This document shows positions 26,417 to 35,417 of a stretch of DNA of 64,000 nucleotides, in pieces. Position numbers and translations under genes: made by a program. The stretch's first letter is position 1. Every line of letters starts with the position of its first letter. The notes below the pieces were generated by a model that was given only the letters and a program-made list of their open reading frames with translations, was not told the origin of the DNA and ran no database searches. This stretch comes from a virus: IMG/VR virus record IMGVR_UViG_3300032293_001310, positions 17,404-81,403 of that record, one strand, 5' to 3'.

Positions 26417-26424
26417 TATTTATA
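26417..26424 (+). promoter_or_regulatory. TATTTATA four bases before an ATG
   Basis: It ends four bases before the ATG at 26429, which opens a ten-codon frame. A second copy is at 26383-26390, directly after the polymerase-like gene. Confidence 0.35.
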
Positions 26425-26428
26425 TATT

Positions 26429-26461
26429 ATGGAAAATTTGATGATTATAGTCACCGTATGA
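26429..26461 (+). CDS. ten-codon leader peptide
   Basis: The frame encodes MENLMIIVTV and its TGA overlaps the ATG of the next gene (ATGA at 26458). With a TATTTATA placed four bases upstream, it could couple ribosome loading to the downstream gene. Whether it is translated cannot be told from sequence. Confidence 0.3.
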   Translation: MENLMIIVTV

Positions 26462-27324
26462 AAAATATTTCTGATTTGATTGATTATGTAATTTCGGAGG
26501 CATCGTTGGATGCTAGAATATCCGACGGTATGCTGAACCTCAGTAATACTGAGCATATAGAAGTTGTAGCAGAAACAATGCATAAAATATGCGACGATGA
26601 CCAGTTGGTAACAGAATTCATAAAAACCATTTTGAACGAAGGGAAATATCCAGACCGTCAGGCATATAATAAAGAGGGTTGGTTGGTTACGTTTCCATCC
26701 AAAGAGTATCGTGACGCGGCAATAAAAAAGGGAACACATGCCATATCAGACCCAACTCATGGTAGAGGTGGAATGAACTTGTACTATAAACGTAGGGGGA
26801 AACAGAAACGCCAAACTCAGCAAGCAACCACGGCGGTACAACCTCAAACTCAGCCGCAGAAAGCGCCAACTGGATCGTCCACATCGACAGGAGATGTAAC
26901 AGCGACAACAGGACCAGACGCGCCAGTTGATCAACCTACCACACCTTCTAGTGCAGGTAAATCGGAAGTACCAGCAACCCCCGTCGGTCAACCGCCAAAA
27001 ACACCAGAGAAAGTGCCCGCTATTACCCAGCCATCACCAACAGTCTCTTCCGAAAAACCAGATGATACTTCTACACCGGAAGCACCAAAACCGGTCGATG
27101 TGCCCGCCGTAGATGTTCCTGTAGTAACAACTCCACCGGAACAATATTCTTCTATATCGAAGAAATTCGCGGACAAAAAAGGATGGAAAGCGGAACCATA
27201 TGGCGAATATAGAGACGCCGAAGGTAATACTGTAGCCGTAGTTGGATTGAGCGGAGAAGTTGTTCCCGTTAAGAGTGTTGACAGAGATGAATATAAACTC
27301 TTTGCAGAAAAGAACATGATGTAA
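26458..27324 (+). CDS. Pro/Thr-rich linker protein with a tag-like N-terminus
   Basis: 288 residues. It opens MKNISDLIDYVISEASLDAR, which resembles both the shared peptide of the 9-14 kb proteins and the T4 internal-protein targeting peptide (MKTYQEFIAEAS) in having a hydrophobic-x-Glu-Ala-Ser end. A small globular domain (residues about 60-105, QAYNKEGWLVTFPSKEYRDAAI) precedes a 110-residue Pro/Thr/Ser/Gln-rich disordered linker and a C-terminal domain beginning YSSISKKFADKKGWKAEPYG. The function is unknown. Its place next to replication genes but with a late-type element upstream suggests late expression. Confidence 0.6.
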   Translation: MKNISDLIDYVISEASLDARISDGMLNLSNTEHIEVVAETMHKICDDDQLVTEFIKTILNEGKYPDRQAYNKEGWLVTFPSKEYRDAAIKKGTHAISDPTHGRGGMNLYYKRRGKQKRQTQQATTAVQPQTQPQKAPTGSSTSTGDVTATTGPDAPVDQPTTPSSAGKSEVPATPVGQPPKTPEKVPAITQPSPTVSSEKPDDTSTPEAPKPVDVPAVDVPVVTTPPEQYSSISKKFADKKGWKAEPYGEYRDAEGNTVAVVGLSGEVVPVKSVDRDEYKLFAEKNMM

Positions 27325-27325
27325 T

Positions 27326-27724
27326 ATGGCAGGCAGCAACGCACAACTTCTTTGTACTTTCGCAAAGTATAATACATATCAAACCGAAATAGATGCGTTG
27401 TCCGAGTATTACAACATACTTGAAAAGAAAGTGTATGTATTACAAAACGTCGCCAACAAGGACGAAATATTTCTGACATATAATGCCGAAAAGAACGGCA
27501 GTCAGTTTTATACCAATACAATTTCAGTTCATCGTAAAAAAGAACATAATATTATATACAGCATCAATGCTCTGAATGAACTCATAAAAGAGCAGAATAA
27601 TGGTATAGTATCAAATACATTTCAGATAAACTGGGAACAATATAAGAATTCGTTTATTACTGCCAGAGAAGGCAAAGTAAAAGTCACGCCAACACGGCTG
27701 ATGAAGATTTATCAGATAAGTTAA
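27326..27724 (+). CDS. conserved-looking phage protein, unknown
   Basis: 132 residues, starting one base after the previous stop. The sequence has a helical start (YQTEIDALSEYYNILEKKVYVLQN) and a beta-rich middle (EIFLTYNAEKNGSQFYTNTISVHRK). It ends with a short basic segment KVKVTPTRLMKIYQIS. I do not recognise a family. No Cys, membrane or nucleotide-binding motif is visible. The 185-base gap after it contains the promoter for the SSB gene and no other gene. Confidence 0.55.
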   Translation: MAGSNAQLLCTFAKYNTYQTEIDALSEYYNILEKKVYVLQNVANKDEIFLTYNAEKNGSQFYTNTISVHRKKEHNIIYSINALNELIKEQNNGIVSNTFQINWEQYKNSFITAREGKVKVTPTRLMKIYQIS

Positions 27725-27810
27725 GCATAAACTTTCTTTAGTTTATAGTTATAGATACTTAACGAATGACTGATTAACCATTGAAAAAATAGCCAACGGC
27801 TTATTATAGA

Positions 27811-27841
27811 TTGACGATTATCATTTATTGAGTCATAGTAT
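27811..27841 (+). promoter_or_regulatory. candidate promoter for SSB gene
   Basis: TTGACG (27811-27816) with CATAGT at 27834-27839 (17-base spacer) lies in the 185-base gap before the SSB gene. The leader of about 60 bases ends in the A/T-rich run ATTAACAATTAAC, which also precedes the gene at 43105. Autogenous control of the kind known for T4 gene 32 is conceivable; no clear pseudoknot was found by eye. Confidence 0.4.
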
Positions 27842-27909
27842 TCAACATTGACCGAGTTGAGTACTTTCAAATTGGTCAAAACACATTAACAATTAACGAA
27901 TAAATAATT

Positions 27910-28734
27910 ATGTCATTAGACCTTAACAAAATTAAGTCGCGTCTTGATTCGCTCAAGAGCACACAAAACAAGACCACCGCTGTGTGGAAGCCAACACCGG
28001 GCAAAAACGTAATCCGAATCGTTCCTTATGCTCACAATCCTGAAAATCCGTTCATTGAACTGCTTTTCCATTACAACATGAACGGTAAGACATATCTGTC
28101 TCCTGCTTCATTCGGTCGTCCCGATCCTATCGTCGAGTTTGCCAATAAACTCAAGAAGAGCGGAGACAAGGAAGAGTGGAAGACTGGTCGCTCGCTCGAG
28201 CCCAAGCTTCGTACATATGTACCTGTTCTCGTTCGTGGAGCAGAACACGAAGGTGTGAAGTTCTGGGGTATGGGCAAGCAGGTTTATCAGGAAATTTTGA
28301 GTATCATTGCTGATGCCGACTATGGCGATATTACTGATCTGCGTGCAGGTCGTGACATCGTTGTAGAATTCAAGACTGCGGAAGAGACCGGAAAGTCGTT
28401 CCCAGAAACCACTATTCGCGTAAAGCCAAATCAGACTCCCGCGTTTGATCCTTCTGATGCTACCATCAAAGAGAAGGTCAAGAATCAGAAGAACGTCACA
28501 GAACTGTTCCCAGAACTGTCTTACGAAGAACTGGCCACTGTTATGGATACTTGGCTGAACTCCTCACAGGAGGCGGCTGAAGATGGTGAGACTGTTTCTG
28601 CCACTGCTGCTACCACTGAAGCAGAGCCAGCCGATGCTCCTGCACCAAAAAGTGCTACAACCAAGGCTGCTGTCAAGGCTCCATCTAACACAAAAGATAT
28701 TGCCGACGAATTCAACAATTTGTTCAACTCCTAA
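27910..28734 (+). CDS. single-stranded DNA-binding protein (T4 gp32-like)
   Basis: The 274-residue protein starts with LDLNKIKSRLDSLKS, the basic cooperativity segment of gp32-type SSBs, then VWKPTPGKNVIRIVPY and a core with YGDITDLRAGRDIVVEF. It ends in a disordered Ala/Glu-rich linker and the acidic tip DIADEFNNLFNS that contacts other replication proteins. T4 gp32 binds zinc through a His and three Cys; this protein contains no cysteine at all, so the zinc site is absent. It lies directly ahead of the recombinase, nuclease and helicase genes. Confidence 0.88.
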   Translation: MSLDLNKIKSRLDSLKSTQNKTTAVWKPTPGKNVIRIVPYAHNPENPFIELLFHYNMNGKTYLSPASFGRPDPIVEFANKLKKSGDKEEWKTGRSLEPKLRTYVPVLVRGAEHEGVKFWGMGKQVYQEILSIIADADYGDITDLRAGRDIVVEFKTAEETGKSFPETTIRVKPNQTPAFDPSDATIKEKVKNQKNVTELFPELSYEELATVMDTWLNSSQEAAEDGETVSATAATTEAEPADAPAPKSATTKAAVKAPSNTKDIADEFNNLFNS

Positions 28735-28767
28735 GTTGAACATAGTAGTAGAATAAATGATGAGAAG

Positions 28768-28799
28768 ATGGTGCGCCAGATGGAGTACTGGCGCACCAT
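28768..28799 (+). terminator. perfect 12-bp hairpin between SSB and recombinase genes
   Basis: ATGGTGCGCCAG (28768-28779) pairs perfectly with CTGGCGCACCAT (28788-28799) around an 8-base loop. No T run follows, so it may be a partial terminator, a processing site or a 3' stabiliser that lets SSB be made in excess of the downstream proteins. Confidence 0.6.
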
Positions 28800-28820
28800 T
28801 ACTCAAATATACTATCATAT

Positions 28821-30041
28821 ATGAAAAAGAAAACTATTGAACACGAGATTGAATCATCTCGCGATGAACTGGCAGAAGCATTGGCTGACTCCATCAACAA
28901 GAACAGCGACGGTAAAGTTGCTTTCTTCCTTGATGCAGAAGATGATCCTTCGCAAATTACTGACTGGGTTTCTACTGGAAATAGTCTCGTTGACTTGACT
29001 ATTGCCAATCGACCAAATGGTGGATTGCCTGTAGGAAGAATTACTGAACTAACTGGTCTTGAAGCATCTGGTAAGAGCCTTATGGGCGCGCACCTACTTG
29101 CTGAGACCCAGAAGAAGGGTGGACTGGCAGTATTCATCGACACAGAAACTTCCGTATCTACGGATTTTCTAACAGCCATTGGTGTAGACGTTCCAAAGAT
29201 GCTATATATCAATGTTGATACAGTAGAAGATGTTTTTGATAAGGTTGAAGAAATCATCACTCTTGTTCGCAAGAGCAGCAAGAATCGTCTTGTGACTATT
29301 CTGGTTGACTCTGTTGCCGCTGCTTCTACAAAGAAGGAATTGGCAAGCGATCACGGTGCGGACGGTTTTGCCACCGGCAAAGCCATTGCCATCAGCAAGG
29401 CGATGAGAAAGATTACAGGACTTATTGCCAAACAGCGTGTATGCCTGTGCTTTACCAATCAACTTCGCCAAAAGGTGGGATTTGTTGGACTTGGTGATCC
29501 TTGGACAACCAGCGGTGGTAAAGCAATTGCGTTTCACGCTTCGCTTCGCCTACGTCTAAAGCAGTTGAATCAAATCAAGAACTCTGATAAACAGACGGTT
29601 GGTATTCGTACCAAGTGCACTGTTGTCAAAAATCGTATGGGACCACCCATGCGAAGCGCTGAGTTTGACATCTACTTTGACCGAGGCATTGACAACTTCA
29701 GCAATTGGTTAGAACATCTCATTGAATGGGATATTGTAACTAATGCTAAGAAGCCAAAGATTGCAGGTGAAAAGAAGACAAAGAAACAGTTGGAAGAAGA
29801 AAAGGAAGAAGATAAGAAGGCAAAGAACCTACAATTCATTATGCCTGTCGAAGGCAAAGAACCCGAGACGGTTGTATTTGAAAAGAAGGACTTGCCTAAG
29901 TTGCTCAAAGACAGACCAGAGTGCAGAGACTATCTTTATAACAAACTTTGCGAAAATTTTGTTATGAAGTATAAGGCTCCAAACTCTGAAATGGCTGATG
30001 ACGTTGAATACGACGAAGCATCGGAAGGAGCAGACGACTAA
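28821..30041 (+). CDS. uvsX: UvsX/RecA-like recombinase
   Basis: 406 residues. Walker A is GLEASGKS (residues 79-86), and a Walker B-type strand VTILVDSVAA is near residue 165. The L2-adjacent region CLCFTNQLRQKVGF fits RecA-fold recombinases of the UvsX type, and the C-terminus is acidic. It forms filaments on ssDNA for recombination-dependent replication and repair. A TATACT box at 28808-28813 ends seven bases before the ATG, again leaving almost no leader. A Lys/Glu-rich insertion lies at about residues 315-335. Confidence 0.9.
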   Translation: MKKKTIEHEIESSRDELAEALADSINKNSDGKVAFFLDAEDDPSQITDWVSTGNSLVDLTIANRPNGGLPVGRITELTGLEASGKSLMGAHLLAETQKKGGLAVFIDTETSVSTDFLTAIGVDVPKMLYINVDTVEDVFDKVEEIITLVRKSSKNRLVTILVDSVAAASTKKELASDHGADGFATGKAIAISKAMRKITGLIAKQRVCLCFTNQLRQKVGFVGLGDPWTTSGGKAIAFHASLRLRLKQLNQIKNSDKQTVGIRTKCTVVKNRMGPPMRSAEFDIYFDRGIDNFSNWLEHLIEWDIVTNAKKPKIAGEKKTKKQLEEEKEEDKKAKNLQFIMPVEGKEPETVVFEKKDLPKLLKDRPECRDYLYNKLCENFVMKYKAPNSEMADDVEYDEASEGADD

Positions 30042-30083
30042 AATGATCGTGTGGAGTGAAATACCTTCACACGGTCCATATAA

Positions 30084-31151
30084 ATGCAGGAAGATACTAA
30101 AAAGAAATTTGCTTCTATATTTTCTCAGATAAAGTCTGAGCACGCCAACTTGCCTGTAAATACCAAGAAGGAAAAGAACAGCGACATACTTGTTGTAGAT
30201 GGTACCAATAACTTCATTCGTTGTTGGACTGTTGTTCCTACACTAAGTGATAATGGTGACCACGTTGGTGGAGTAACTGGATTTCTTACCAGTCTTGGAT
30301 ATGCTATAAAACTTCTTCGTCCTACAAGAGTTATTGTAGTATTTGACGGCAAAGGTGGAAGTCAGCGCCGCCGAGACATATATCCAGAATATAAGAACAA
30401 TCGTAAAGTATCTGTTCGTGTAAATAGAGCATATGAAGAAATGAGCGATCCTAAGACAGAACAGGAAGCGATGATTAATCAAATGGTAAAACTTATTGAT
30501 TTTCTTCGCAGCCTGCCTGTAAGTGTCATTTCTATTGATTATATAGAAGCAGACGATGCTATTGCTTATATATCCACACAGATGTATCCAACATCCAAGA
30601 TTACCATAATGAGCGGAGATAAGGACTTTATTCAACTTATCAATGATAGAGTATGTATCTGGAGTCCTATCAAAAAGAAGATATATGGCGTACAGGATGT
30701 AATCAATGAATATGGTGTTCATCCCACTAACTTTATTTACTATCGTATATTAGAAGGCGATACTTCTGATAATATTGATGGCGTCAAAGGAGTTGGACTC
30801 AAAACTGCCATCAAATGCTTTCCTATGCTTACAGAAAACAAGGAAACTTCAGTCGAAGAACTATTGCTTCGTGCCAAGGACTGTATAAACGAAAAGAAGA
30901 TATATTCAAGCATTGTGGAACATTCCAAGATATTGAATAGAAACTATATGCTTATGCAACTAAAGAACCCAAGTTTTGCAGGTTCGTTGCAAATGAAAAT
31001 ATCTGATGCTGTAGAGAATGTATATGACTACAACAAGTTTCATTTTATACAAAAACTTACAGCACACGGTATGCACTCCACTATACCAAACTATCACGTA
31101 TGGTTGCAGGAAGTATTCTATCCTTTGCACGTTATGGCAAAAACTGAATAA
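30084..31151 (+). CDS. 5'-3' exonuclease / T4 RNase H-like flap nuclease
   Basis: 355 residues with the FEN/5'-nuclease acidic framework: ILVVDGTNNFIRCW near residue 35, VIVVFDGKGGSQRRRDIYPEYKNNR (D and the Arg/Lys clamp), SIDYIEADDAIAYI, ITIMSGDKDFIQLI, and the H2TH-type GDTSDNIDGVKGVGLKTAI. This nuclease removes RNA primers and flaps from lagging strands, as T4 rnh does, next to helicase and SSB genes. The leader contains a hairpin formed by two GTGTG/CACAC-type arms around 30048-30073. Confidence 0.9.
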   Translation: MQEDTKKKFASIFSQIKSEHANLPVNTKKEKNSDILVVDGTNNFIRCWTVVPTLSDNGDHVGGVTGFLTSLGYAIKLLRPTRVIVVFDGKGGSQRRRDIYPEYKNNRKVSVRVNRAYEEMSDPKTEQEAMINQMVKLIDFLRSLPVSVISIDYIEADDAIAYISTQMYPTSKITIMSGDKDFIQLINDRVCIWSPIKKKIYGVQDVINEYGVHPTNFIYYRILEGDTSDNIDGVKGVGLKTAIKCFPMLTENKETSVEELLLRAKDCINEKKIYSSIVEHSKILNRNYMLMQLKNPSFAGSLQMKISDAVENVYDYNKFHFIQKLTAHGMHSTIPNYHVWLQEVFYPLHVMAKTE

Positions 31152-31166
31152 TTTTTCTAAATCAAA

Positions 31167-31195
31167 TTGACGAAACTCCAAATGCGTCGTAATAT
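31167..31195 (+). promoter_or_regulatory. sigma70-type promoter before helicase
   Basis: TTGACG (31167-31172), 17-base spacer, TAATAT (31190-31195), 17 bases before the ATG at 31213. Confidence 0.6.
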
Positions 31196-31212
31196 TCTAA
31201 ACATCATCATTT

Positions 31213-32610
31213 ATGGCTCCAGTAATCATCGACAACCTACACAAATATGGTCTTGACTTTCAGGTCAAAATCATCGCAAGCATCCTTACGGACAAGACGT
31301 TTCTTGAACGTGTTGTTGACATCATAGAGATTGATGCCTTTGAAAACGAGGCACATCGCTGGATTGTAAAGGAAATCATTCAATATCACGCGGAATATAA
31401 GGACTTGCCTACTATGCAAGTTTTCAAGGTGCGTGTTGATACTATTGAAAATGCCGACTTCAAGGCAACGGTGACAGATCACCTGAAGAGTGTTTATCTC
31501 AAGATCAGTGAAAAGGATCTACAGTTTGTGCGTGAGCAGTTTCTTGAGTTCTGCAAGAACCAGAAACTCAAGAACGCCATCATTGAGTCCGTCGATCACC
31601 TCAAGACAGGTGAATATGACAAGATCAAGGGTCTTGTTGATAAGGCAATGAAGGCGGGTATGGAACGCAATCTCGGTCATAACTATCACAAGGACGTTGC
31701 TACTCGTATGAGTGAAATGTGCCGCAACACCATTCCTACTGGATGGGATGTTATTGACTCTCTTATGGACGGCGGTCTTGGACCTGGCGAACTGGGCATT
31801 GTTGTTGCCCCTGCTGGCATTGGCAAGAGTTGGCTGCTGTGCAGTCTCGGTGCCAAGGCAATGAAACGTGGCAAGAACATCGCACACTTCACGCTTGAAC
31901 TGAATGAAAACTATGTTGGACTGCGATATGACTGCTGCTTTACACATATTGACTTTCAGGAAATCAAGCATCGCCAAGGCGAAGTTGAAGATATCATCAA
32001 GAAGATTGACGGTAAGTTGTTTGTGAAGTATTTTCCGCTAAAGACGGTCAGTGCTCAATCGCTCAAGTTTCATATTGAACGTATTCAGGCACTTGAGAAT
32101 GTCAAAATCAATGAAATGATTGTTGATTATGCCGATATTCTTCGTCCACAGGAAAAGGAAAAGAACAGCAACAGTTATAGTGAGGCTGGAAATATCTATG
32201 AAGAACTGCGTCAAGTTGCAGGAGAACTACAGATTCCCGTTTGGACTGCTTCGCAAACAAACCGAAGCGGCGGTCAGGAAGACGTTGTTCAGGCACATAA
32301 TATCGCTGACTCGTATCGTAAGATTATGACCGCAGACTTTGTGTTCAGCGTAACACGAAACGTGCAAGACAAAGCCAACAATACCGCTCGTTGTCATGTC
32401 ATCAAGAACCGCTTTGGTCCTGACGGCATTACTTTGTATGCCAAAATGAATACAGGCAATGGAGATATTGAAATTTACGATGCCAAGTCAAAGGAAGCAA
32501 TGGCTATTCAGTCCGGTATGGAAGACGATGAGTCTTCTATGAAGACAATGTTGAAGAATAAATGGAATAGTTCTCGCCAGAATCAAAATGGCGAAAACGT
32601 TAATTTGTGA
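31213..32610 (+). CDS. replicative DNA helicase (T4 gp41/DnaB-like)
   Basis: 465 residues. PTGWDVIDSLMDGGLGPGELGIV leads into Walker A APAGIGKS (residues 199-206). Walker B-type IVDYADILRP and a DnaB-like SQTNRSGG segment follow. The N-terminal 170 residues match the helical N-domain of gp41-type helicases. The hexameric enzyme would unwind the fork for the family B polymerase encoded at 50193. No gp61-like primase is visible in the window. Confidence 0.9.
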   Translation: MAPVIIDNLHKYGLDFQVKIIASILTDKTFLERVVDIIEIDAFENEAHRWIVKEIIQYHAEYKDLPTMQVFKVRVDTIENADFKATVTDHLKSVYLKISEKDLQFVREQFLEFCKNQKLKNAIIESVDHLKTGEYDKIKGLVDKAMKAGMERNLGHNYHKDVATRMSEMCRNTIPTGWDVIDSLMDGGLGPGELGIVVAPAGIGKSWLLCSLGAKAMKRGKNIAHFTLELNENYVGLRYDCCFTHIDFQEIKHRQGEVEDIIKKIDGKLFVKYFPLKTVSAQSLKFHIERIQALENVKINEMIVDYADILRPQEKEKNSNSYSEAGNIYEELRQVAGELQIPVWTASQTNRSGGQEDVVQAHNIADSYRKIMTADFVFSVTRNVQDKANNTARCHVIKNRFGPDGITLYAKMNTGNGDIEIYDAKSKEAMAIQSGMEDDESSMKTMLKNKWNSSRQNQNGENVNL

Positions 32611-32698
32611 GAAAATTTTGTAAAATTTTTTTGCATAATTTATTTTTTATAACACGTATTTATTCTCCACACAATAATACCAAGCGGAGGAAATTTTT

Positions 32699-33673
32699 AT
32701 GACAATCTTTGACGAACAAATCGCTCGTAAGCCAAATCGCTATCCTTGGGCACAAGAATATATTGATGCCATGTGGGCTGGACATTGGACTCCAAACGAG
32801 TTCACATTCACATCCGACTTACAGCAATACAAAACCGAACTAACTCCGCAAGAGCAGGTCATTATCAAGAATGCTTTGAGTGCAATCGGACAGATAGAAA
32901 TATCTGTAAAGAAATTTTGGACGAAACTTGGTGATACACTACCACATCCAGCATTATCTGATCTTGGTATTACTATGGGCAATATTGAAGTTATTCATAA
33001 CAATGCATATGAAAAACTATTGGATGTGCTACAAATGCAGGATGTATTTGAAGAGAACCTCAAGCTTGATATTATTCAAGGCCGTGTAAAGTATCTACGC
33101 AAGTATCTTGACAAGGTATATACAGACAATCGTAAGCAGTATATATACTCGCTGATTCTTTTTACACTTTATGTAGAAAACGTGTCTCTATTTAGCCAGT
33201 TTTATATTATCAATTGGTTCAATCGTTATAAAGGATTATTGAAGGATACGGCTCAACAAGTCGCATATACGGCAAAGGAAGAAACACTACACGGTCTGGC
33301 CGGTGGAAAGATTGTAAATACTATTCGTCAAGAATTGCCAGAATTGTTTGACGCTGAACTTGAAGAAAAAATTATCCACGAAGCACGGGAATCATATAAT
33401 GCTGAATGCAAACTTATTGATTGGATGATCGGTGATTATGCTGATGAAAAGATTAGTGCAGATATTCTGAAAGGTTATGTTCAGCGTCGTCTAAATGATT
33501 CACTTGAGATGATTGGCTTCAGAAAAATATTTGATGTGCCGCAAAGCATTATTGAGTTGACTACTTGGATGGATGAGGATGTAATGGGTAATACTATGAC
33601 TGATTTCTTCCATAAGAGGCCGGTCGAATATGCAAAGAAAACACAGTCTATACAAGCAGACGACCTATTTTAA
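32699..33673 (+). CDS. nrdB: ribonucleotide reductase small subunit, class Ia type
   Basis: 324 residues. Metal ligands are recognisable: GNIEVIHNNAYEKL gives Glu and His plus the Tyr four residues later that would carry the radical, LYVENVSLFSQF gives Glu, and KEETLHG gives the last Glu and His. The protein ends in SIQADDLF, the acidic/hydrophobic tail that docks on NrdA. It has a strong ribosome site (GGAGG) about ten bases upstream. It generates the radical used by the large subunit encoded five bases downstream; NrdB precedes NrdA here. Confidence 0.92.
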   Translation: MTIFDEQIARKPNRYPWAQEYIDAMWAGHWTPNEFTFTSDLQQYKTELTPQEQVIIKNALSAIGQIEISVKKFWTKLGDTLPHPALSDLGITMGNIEVIHNNAYEKLLDVLQMQDVFEENLKLDIIQGRVKYLRKYLDKVYTDNRKQYIYSLILFTLYVENVSLFSQFYIINWFNRYKGLLKDTAQQVAYTAKEETLHGLAGGKIVNTIRQELPELFDAELEEKIIHEARESYNAECKLIDWMIGDYADEKISADILKGYVQRRLNDSLEMIGFRKIFDVPQSIIELTTWMDEDVMGNTMTDFFHKRPVEYAKKTQSIQADDLF

Positions 33674-33678
33674 TATAT

Positions 33679-35328
33679 ATGAGTAAGGACATTTATTGGC
33701 TGAACAAGGACAGCATCACATTCCTTGAAAGAGGATATTTGCCTAAAGGGCAGACCGCAGAAGAAAGAATCCACGAGATTTCCAAGGCTGCGGAAAAAAT
33801 CCTAAAAAAGAAAGGATTCGCTGAAAAGTTCGAGTCCTATATGCACAAAGGATGGTATTCATTGTCATCTCCTGTTTGGGCAAACTTTGGAAATGGACGC
33901 GGACTGTCTATTTCTTGCAACGGTTCATATGTGTCTGACACTATGAATGCCATTCTTGAAAAGACCGCTGAAGTTGGTATGCTTACTAAATATGGTGCTG
34001 GCACATCTGGTTATTTTGGCGACCTTCGTAGCAGAGGTACGCCTATTAGCGTAGGTGGTACAAGTTCTGGTCCTGTTCATTTTATGGAAATGTTTGATGC
34101 GGTTACTCGCGTAGTATCGCAGTCAAATGTACGCCGTGGCAGTTTTGCGGCGTATCTTCCCATTGAACATCCAGATATTATGGAGTTTCTTGGTATTCGT
34201 GAAGAAGGTCATGCGATTCAAGACTTGAGTATTGGCGTTTGCGTCAGTAACAAGTTTATGAAGAAGATGATTGAAGGCGACAAAGATGCTCGTGCTGTTT
34301 GGGCCAAAGTGCTCAAGAAGCGGTTTGAGTCTGGCTATCCATATATTTTCTTCAGCGATAATGTAAATGATAATGCTCCTGATGTATATAAGGACAAGAA
34401 GATGAAGATTCACGCTTCTAATCTATGTTCTGAAATCTGCCTTAGTTCTTCTGCTGAAGAAACATTCGTGTGCAATCTATCTTCTATGAATCTACTTCAT
34501 TATGAAGACTGGAAGAGCACGGACGCTGTAGAAACAATGACATACTTCCTTGATGCGGTTATGGAAGATTATATTCAGGCAACTGAAAATATTCCTTTCC
34601 TAAAGGCTGCTCATACATTTGCCAAGAATCAGCGAGCACTCGGCATCGGTGTTCTTGGATGGCATTCATTCCTACAAAGCAAGATGATTCCATTCGAGAG
34701 TATGGAAGCAAAGATGCTGAATACTCAAATCCATAAGGTCATTCGTGACAAGAGTTATGCTGCCAGTAAGGAAATGGCTAAGGAATATGGTGAGCCACCG
34801 TTGCTGAAGGGATATGGTCGCCGTAATGTTACTACAATGGCGATTGCTCCAACAACAAGCAGTTCATTTATTCTTGGTCAAGTCTCACCAAGTATCGAGC
34901 CGTTGAATAGTAATTATTATACAAAAGATTTGGCCAAAGGTAAGTTTACTTATCGCAATCCATATCTTGAAGCAGTACTTGAAAAGCACGGCAAGAACAA
35001 TGCAGATACTTGGAAAAGCATTCTTCTCAAGGGTGGCTCTGTTCAACATCTTGAGTTCTTGTCAGAACACGAAAAGGATGTATTCAAGACGTTTGGAGAG
35101 ATTAGTCAAAAAGAAGTCATTATTCAGGCTTCTGCTCGTCAAAAGTATATTGACCAAGGTCAATCAGTAAATCTAATGATTCATCCTAAGACTCCCGTCA
35201 AAGATGTAAATCAACTGCTTATATTTGCTTGGGAACAGGGTATAAAGTGCCTTTACTACCAGCGTGGCACAAACCCAGCACAAGAACTGGGCAGAAGCAT
35301 TCTTGAATGTAAGAGTTGCGAAGCCTAA
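33679..35328 (+). CDS. nrdA: ribonucleotide reductase large subunit
   Basis: 549 residues. The active-site set is present: a redox Cys in LSISCNGSYV, the NLCSEIC segment with the thiyl-radical Cys plus Asn and Glu, a partner Cys in FVCNLSSMNLL, the Tyr pair CLYYQRG for radical transfer, and the C-terminal CKSC. At 549 residues it lacks the N-terminal ATP cone and much of the N-terminal helical domain of E. coli NrdA (761), so allosteric activity control is probably absent. It supplies deoxynucleotides for phage replication. Confidence 0.92.
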   Translation: MSKDIYWLNKDSITFLERGYLPKGQTAEERIHEISKAAEKILKKKGFAEKFESYMHKGWYSLSSPVWANFGNGRGLSISCNGSYVSDTMNAILEKTAEVGMLTKYGAGTSGYFGDLRSRGTPISVGGTSSGPVHFMEMFDAVTRVVSQSNVRRGSFAAYLPIEHPDIMEFLGIREEGHAIQDLSIGVCVSNKFMKKMIEGDKDARAVWAKVLKKRFESGYPYIFFSDNVNDNAPDVYKDKKMKIHASNLCSEICLSSSAEETFVCNLSSMNLLHYEDWKSTDAVETMTYFLDAVMEDYIQATENIPFLKAAHTFAKNQRALGIGVLGWHSFLQSKMIPFESMEAKMLNTQIHKVIRDKSYAASKEMAKEYGEPPLLKGYGRRNVTTMAIAPTTSSSFILGQVSPSIEPLNSNYYTKDLAKGKFTYRNPYLEAVLEKHGKNNADTWKSILLKGGSVQHLEFLSEHEKDVFKTFGEISQKEVIIQASARQKYIDQGQSVNLMIHPKTPVKDVNQLLIFAWEQGIKCLYYQRGTNPAQELGRSILECKSCEA

Positions 35329-35346
35329 TATTATAAAAACACACAT

Positions 35347-35372
35347 AACCGCCATTAATACGGCGGTTTTTT
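35347..35372 (+). terminator. intrinsic terminator after nrdA
   Basis: AACCGCC (35347-35353) pairs with GGCGGTT (35362-35368), followed by TTTT. Confidence 0.85.
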
Positions 35373-35384
35373 GTTATATAATAC

Positions 35385-35392
35385 TATTTATA
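35385..35392 (+). promoter_or_regulatory. late-promoter-like TATTTATA
   Basis: It lies just after the nrdA terminator and 25 bases before the ATG of the tagged gene at 35418. Confidence 0.35.
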
Positions 35393-35417
35393 TATTAAAC
35401 CATATATACATCTATTT

